From contig CAWIZE010000001.1 in NCBI GenBank assembly GCA_963840545.1, positions 372,001 through 436,000 on the forward strand: a stretch of DNA of 64,000 bases. The letters run 5' to 3'. The notes below the pieces were generated by a model. The model did not search any database. It worked only from the letters and a program-made list of their open reading frames with translations, and was not told where the DNA came from. Positions 60,298-64,000 of the stretch are shown piece after piece; the stretch's first letter is position 1; every line of letters begins with the position of its first letter. The stretch is from JAKAWQ01 sp963840545. GTDB lineage: Bacteria > Pseudomonadota > Alphaproteobacteria > Acetobacterales > Acetobacteraceae. The translations under genes were made by a program, and so were the position numbers.

Positions 60298-60411
60298 TCA
60301 ACCTCCCGCCCCGCCGGCGGCCAGGTTCCGCGTCGCCCCGCATTTCGGGCGGAAGCCGGCCCCTGCGGAAGTCTGCGCGCCGCACCCGCGGCAGGACGCC
60401 GTGCCGGACAT
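60298..60411 (-). CDS. Possible 37-residue zinc-ribbon-like protein
   Basis: An open frame starting at the ATG at 60411, with GCGGAGGCGG upstream as a good ribosome-binding site. It encodes ASCRGCGAQTSAGAGFRPKC and a Gly/Ala-rich tail. The layout copies bacterial zinc ribbons (CxxCG...FCPKCG), but the third cysteine is Arg, so metal binding would be incomplete. It ends 41 bp before the GST start and could be leader, gene or decayed gene. Confidence 0.4.
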   Translation of the reverse strand: MSGTASCRGCGAQTSAGAGFRPKCGATRNLAAGGAGG

Positions 60412-60512
60412 CCGACCGCCTCCGCACGAATTTGCGATCGTTCCGCGCTCCATATGTCCCGCATCTCCCGCGCAACACAACCGGAACCTGGCAGCGTCGT
60501 TTCCGCGCCCCG

Positions 60513-61253
60513 TCATTGCCGCGAAAGCGCGGACCCGCCCGGCCCCGCGAGCCGCCATGCCACCGTCAGGATCCGCGCGCTCGCCCGCATCGTCCCGCCG
60601 ACCGAGCCCGCCACCTTCGACCGCCCGCCCCCACGCCGCCGATAGGGCATCGGCACTTCGACGATCCGCAGCCCCGCCGCCGCGGCCCGGATCTGCATCT
60701 CGACATTCCAGCCATAGCCGGTCTCGCGCATCCCGAGCCGCTCCAGCGCCGCGCGCCGGATCGCCCGGAACGCGCACATGTCGCTGTAGCGAACCCCGAA
60801 CCGCGCCCCCACGAAGAACCCGATCAGCCGTCCCGCCAGCACCTGGTGCCACAGCATCGAGCCCGGCTCGCGCGCCCCGCGCGTGCGCGATGCCAGAACG
60901 AAATCGTGGGTTCCCGCAACGATCGGCGCCACCAGCTCGCCGAGCAGGTCTCCCCGGTCCGCGCCGTCGCCGTCGAGGAAGACGATGATCCCGGCCCCCG
61001 CCTCCGCCGCCGCCGCCGCGCCGGCCGCGCAGGCGCGCCCGTATCCGCGTCCCGCCATCACCACCGTCGCACCGGCCGCCCGCGCCCGCGCCACCGTCTC
61101 GTCACCGCTCCCGCCATCCGCGACGATCACCGCGCGCGCCACGTCCCGCCCGATCTCCGCCACCACCGCGGCGATCGTCTCGCCCTCGTCGAGCGTCGGG
61201 ATCACCACCGCAATCCACGGCTCGCCGCCCGTCCCGGCCCCCACCCCGCTCAT
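60513..61253 (-). CDS. Glycosyltransferase family 2
   Basis: A 246-residue GT-A enzyme. AVVIPTLDEGETIAAVVAEI is the nucleotide-binding start, FLDGDGADRGDLL carries the metal-binding Asp residues, and GYGWNVEMQIRAAAAGLRIVEVP with PYRRRGGGRSKVAGS is typical of dolichyl/undecaprenyl-phosphate sugar synthase-like family 2 enzymes. No C-terminal membrane helices are visible. The ATG at 61253 is used. It is divergent from the thioesterase gene at 61300. Confidence 0.88.
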   Translation of the reverse strand: MSGVGAGTGGEPWIAVVIPTLDEGETIAAVVAEIGRDVARAVIVADGGSGDETVARARAAGATVVMAGRGYGRACAAGAAAAAEAGAGIIVFLDGDGADRGDLLGELVAPIVAGTHDFVLASRTRGAREPGSMLWHQVLAGRLIGFFVGARFGVRYSDMCAFRAIRRAALERLGMRETGYGWNVEMQIRAAAAGLRIVEVPMPYRRRGGGRSKVAGSVGGTMRASARILTVAWRLAGPGGSALSRQ

Positions 61254-61299
61254 TGCCCCCGCATCGCCGCCCCGCCACACTCCGCCGCACGGAGGAAGA

Positions 61300-61716
61300 A
61301 TGCCCGCTGACGCCCGTCCCTTCTACGCCCTGCTCGGCCTCGAAGTGCTTTCCGCGCCGGCGGGACAATCCCTCGTCAGCCTGCCCGCGCGCGCGGCGCT
61401 CGCCAACAGCCGCGGTGACGTGCATGGCGGCGCCGTCGCCACGCTGCTCGACGCAGCACTCGCCGCCGCCGTCCGCTCGCGCCTTCCTCCCGGCGCCGGC
61501 GCGGCCACCATCACCCTCGCCACGGCCTATCTCGCCCCCGCGCGCGGCCCGCTCACCGCCCGCGGCCGGGTGCTGCGCCTCGGCCGCACCATCGCAACCG
61601 TGGAGGCCACCGCCGAGGACGGCAACGGCGCCCCGATCGCCCACGCCCTCGGCACGCTCCGCATCGTCAGGCGCCGCGACGGTGTGCCGCCCGCGGTTCG
61701 TGAGGCACCGGATTGA
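61300..61716 (+). CDS. Hotdog-fold thioesterase (PaaI family)
   Basis: A 138-residue acyl-CoA thioesterase-like protein. NSRGDVHGGAVATLLDAALAAAV is the PaaI-type active-site helix, with the catalytic acidic residue and the HGG oxyanion loop; TITLATAYLAPARG and ATAEDGNGAPIAHALGTLRI are the following strands. The ATG at 61300 has GGAGGA about five bases upstream. It is probably monocistronic and converges with the MFS gene at 61754. The acyl substrate is not known. Confidence 0.88.
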   Translation: MPADARPFYALLGLEVLSAPAGQSLVSLPARAALANSRGDVHGGAVATLLDAALAAAVRSRLPPGAGAATITLATAYLAPARGPLTARGRVLRLGRTIATVEATAEDGNGAPIAHALGTLRIVRRRDGVPPAVREAPD

Positions 61717-61753
61717 GCCCGACGCGGCCTCCGCCGCGCCCGGGAAGCCGCGC

Positions 61754-63142
61754 TCACCCGCTCCTTTCGGGCAGCTCGACTTCAAGTCCTTCCAGGGGAA
61801 TATTGGTGGTATCGACCGCCACCGTCGCCGCGACGAGCGAGCAGATCAGCCAGGCCGCCGCCGCCGCCCCGATCAGCCATCCGCCCCCCGGATCGACCCG
61901 CAGGATCAGCAAGGCCGCGAGCGGTGCCAGGAACCCGCCGAGCCGGCTCAGCGCGAAGCTCATTCCCGCCCCCCGGCCGCGCACGCCGGTCGGGTAGATC
62001 TCGGCCTCGTAGGTGTGCAGCAGCGGGCCGTTGAGGAAGATCAGCATCTCGGTGAGGAAGCCGAAGAGCAGGATGAGCGGCCCGCTATTCACCAGCAGGA
62101 AGCCGATGCCGGCGAGCACGTTGAGGCCGTAGAGGAGCGCCATCCCCCATTTTCTCTGCATCTTGTCCGTGATGAACACGGAAATGAGCGTCCCGACCGG
62201 ATAGGCGATCTGGATGACGGCGGTATAGGCCAGCGCGTGGACGATCGTGTAGCCGCGGGAATAGAGGATCAGCGGGACGAAGGTGGTGAAGCCGTAGGCT
62301 CCGAAGCCCTGCAGCAGCTCGATGATCCAGGCGCTCAGGGTGCGCCGGATATATTGCGGCGAGACCAGTATGCTGGCCTTCATCTTGGCTCCGATGTCGT
62401 ATGCCATCGGCGCGGGCGGCGCGAGCGCGGCGCCACCCCTCTCGGCGATGATCCTGGACTCGATCATCGTCATCACCTCGTCCGCCTCGTCCAGCCGGCC
62501 GACGCGCTCCAGCCACCGTGGGGATTCCGGGAGCTTCATCCGGATGATCAGCGCGGAGAACCCGCCCACCGCGGCCAGCAGCAGCGCAAGCTTGAAGCCG
62601 GGGATGGGCAGGCCGGTGAGCGGCACCACCAGGAGGGCCACGAACCCTCCGACCGTTCCGCCGAGGAACCCGATCGTCAGTTGCGCGCTCGTCATCCGCC
62701 CGCGAATGCGCGCCGGGCTCAGCTCCTGGACATAGGTCGAGGACAGCGGCAGCTCCGCGCCCGTGCCGACGCCTGCCACGAAAAGCCAGAGCAGCAGCGC
62801 GATCCCGCTATGCGAGAGCACCGCCCCGAGATCTCCCACGCCAAGGATCAGGAGGTCGAGGGCGAACGCATTCCGCCGCCCGATCAGGTCGGCCACCGTG
62901 CTCAGCGTCACGGCGCCGACGAAGGTCCCGAGGAACAGCACGAGCGGCAACAGCGTCGCGAACTGCTTTTCGCCGAGATAGCCGAAGAAGTGCGCCGAGA
63001 TCGGGCCGATCGAGAACAGCATGTAGGAGTCGAAGAAAGTGCCGAGCGCGATCAGGACGATGACCCCCGCCATGTAGCGCGAGCCGGGAAGCCGCTCGAT
63101 CCGGGCCGCGACCGGGACGCGAGCAGTGGAGCCGGAAGCCAT
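61754..63142 (-). CDS. MFS transporter, sugar porter/aromatic acid-type
   Basis: A 462-residue 12-helix carrier. Motif A is VADLIGRRNAF, the substrate-side GTGAELPLSSTYVQELSP follows, and LPESPRWLERVGR (PESPRWL) at the end of helix 6 marks the sugar-porter and aromatic-acid families. The ATG at 63142 is preceded by AAGGGGGGA; the frame extends to 63229 without support. It follows the isocitrate lyase/PEP mutase-family gene by 83 bp, suggesting uptake and cleavage of a carboxylic acid (inference). Confidence 0.88.
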   Translation of the reverse strand: MASGSTARVPVAARIERLPGSRYMAGVIVLIALGTFFDSYMLFSIGPISAHFFGYLGEKQFATLLPLVLFLGTFVGAVTLSTVADLIGRRNAFALDLLILGVGDLGAVLSHSGIALLLWLFVAGVGTGAELPLSSTYVQELSPARIRGRMTSAQLTIGFLGGTVGGFVALLVVPLTGLPIPGFKLALLLAAVGGFSALIIRMKLPESPRWLERVGRLDEADEVMTMIESRIIAERGGAALAPPAPMAYDIGAKMKASILVSPQYIRRTLSAWIIELLQGFGAYGFTTFVPLILYSRGYTIVHALAYTAVIQIAYPVGTLISVFITDKMQRKWGMALLYGLNVLAGIGFLLVNSGPLILLFGFLTEMLIFLNGPLLHTYEAEIYPTGVRGRGAGMSFALSRLGGFLAPLAALLILRVDPGGGWLIGAAAAAWLICSLVAATVAVDTTNIPLEGLEVELPERSG

Positions 63143-63225
63143 CTCTTGTTTCCCCCCTTGATTTCGATTTTCTCTTGCCGGGTTGCCGCGGGAACGAACG
63201 CGGCGCCGCTCCCCGCTCGGCAGGC

Positions 63226-64000
63226 TCACGCGCGGACGACGAAGCTCCGCGTCCCCGCGCCGTATTTTCGCTCCATCTCTTCCGCCAGCAGGAACTCCTG
63301 CTCGAGCCGGTCGATGAACGGATATCCCATCAGCTCGGTGATCTCCTCGATGCCCGCGAGCATGTCGGGCCGGTCATGCACCGCTCCGCTCTCCACGCTG
63401 TCGCGGAACAGCTCGAGCGCGCGCGTCATGCCCATGATCGCGGCGGCCGGGAGCATGCGCGCGTAGCTCACCCGCGCCACCCCGATCTCCTGGAGGCGGG
63501 GGACGGAAATGACCGGCGTGGTGGGGCGGGAGCGGATGCCGAACCCCATATTGATGCTGACCGGGGCCTCGACCGCATCGACGAAGCGCTTGATCTGGTC
63601 CTCCGAGGCGATCGCATCCGGGTAGACCATGTCCGCCCCGGCCGCCACGTACATCCTGGCGCGCCTGATCGCGCCCTCGATCCCCTCGACCGCGATGGCG
63701 TCCGTGCGGGCATTGACGATGAACCCCGGGTCGCGCTTTGCCTTGACCGCCGCCTCGATTTTCTTGGCGGCCTCCCGCGCCTCGATCAGCTCCTTCCCGC
63801 GCATATGGCCGCAGCGCTTCGGGCTGACCTGGTCCTCGATATTGATCCCGACGACGCCGGCTTCCTCGAACAGCTGCACGACGTGATAGACGGTCACCGG
63901 GTTGCCGTACCCGGTATCCGCATCGGCCATCATCGGGATCGCGATGGAGCGCGCGATCCATTTGCAGCCCTCGACATTCTCGGTCATCGACATGATGCCG
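63226..64000 (-). CDS. Isocitrate lyase/PEP mutase-family enzyme (5' end outside window)
   Basis: At least 257 residues of a TIM-barrel C-C or P-C lyase; the gene runs off the right edge. The metal site is MMADADTGYGN, and the catalytic loop is VSPKRCGHMRGKELI, which carries the KRCGH nucleophile Cys of the 2-methylisocitrate lyase/carboxyphosphonoenolpyruvate mutase/oxaloacetate hydrolase superfamily. FIVNARTDA, INMGFGIRSRPTTP and ARVSYARMLPAAA follow. The exact reaction is unclear; a 2-methylisocitrate-lyase-like role on a methylated or small dicarboxylate is plausible with the adjacent MFS carrier. Confidence 0.88.
   Translation of the reverse strand, partial: GIMSMTENVEGCKWIARSIAIPMMADADTGYGNPVTVYHVVQLFEEAGVVGINIEDQVSPKRCGHMRGKELIEAREAAKKIEAAVKAKRDPGFIVNARTDAIAVEGIEGAIRRARMYVAAGADMVYPDAIASEDQIKRFVDAVEAPVSINMGFGIRSRPTTPVISVPRLQEIGVARVSYARMLPAAAIMGMTRALELFRDSVESGAVHDRPDMLAGIEEITELMGYPFIDRLEQEFLLAEEMERKYGAGTRSFVVRA

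Overview
The window is very GC-rich, densely packed alphaproteobacterial chromosome. The block serS-tatC-tatB-scpB-scpA-site-2 protease-nagZ-SPOR-argS-dgt, a class I 5-aminolevulinate synthase, an ErpA/XthA pair, yajC next to a DUF815 ATPase and an NDUFAF6-like squalene/phytoene-synthase homologue all point to Rhodospirillales, most likely Acetobacteraceae. I see no rRNA, tRNA or CRISPR array.

Layout. 1-2.1 kb: the 5' end of a Tat-exported peptide-ABC binding protein, divergent from a DAO-type flavoenzyme. 2.1-5.1 kb: an aldo/keto reductase-WD40-CobW GTPase operon. 5.1-7.6 kb: O-antigen ligase-like protein and glycosyltransferase. 7.6-10.3 kb: hydroxypyruvate isomerase, tartronate semialdehyde reductase and an XRE regulator (glyoxylate/C2 metabolism). 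10.4-23 kb: the conserved housekeeping block, with secD/secF absent next to yajC and tatA absent from the tat genes. 23.2-31.3 kb: a catabolic segment (LysR regulator, threonine aldolase-like enzyme, aapJQMP amino-acid importer, second aldo/keto reductase) lying between dgt and erpA, which are usually neighbours in related genomes.

31.4-42.2 kb: erpA, xthA, a secreted Cys-rich protein, an EmrA/EmrB efflux pair joined by a 17-bp repeat array of coupled mini-ORFs, an RraA-like protein with an MFS carrier, an iron-type binding protein with a fused permease but no ATPase, and hemA. 42.4-53.8 kb: two facing catabolic operons. One is 2-hydroxyacid dehydrogenase-MHS transporter-hydantoinase A/B. The other is mannitol-dehydrogenase family-RuBisCO-like protein-cupin, divergent from L-idonate 5-dehydrogenase and a frameshifted glutathione transferase.

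54-57.5 kb: a patch of lower-GC accessory DNA with IS-like remnants, a resolvase/IS3 chimera, and two gene pairs of unknown function, one with a winged-helix-like protein and an upstream palindrome. 57.9-60.3 kb: an MFS gene between a complete glutathione transferase gene and a truncated copy of it. 60.3-64 kb: a small zinc-ribbon ORF, a family 2 glycosyltransferase, a hotdog thioesterase, an MFS carrier and the 3' part of an isocitrate lyase/PEP mutase-family gene.

A recurring feature is short tandem repeats (11, 14, 14 and 17 bp) in the junctions between co-directional genes. The most unusual single items are the EmrA-mini-ORF-EmrB junction, the RuBisCO-like protein operon and the accessory patch.
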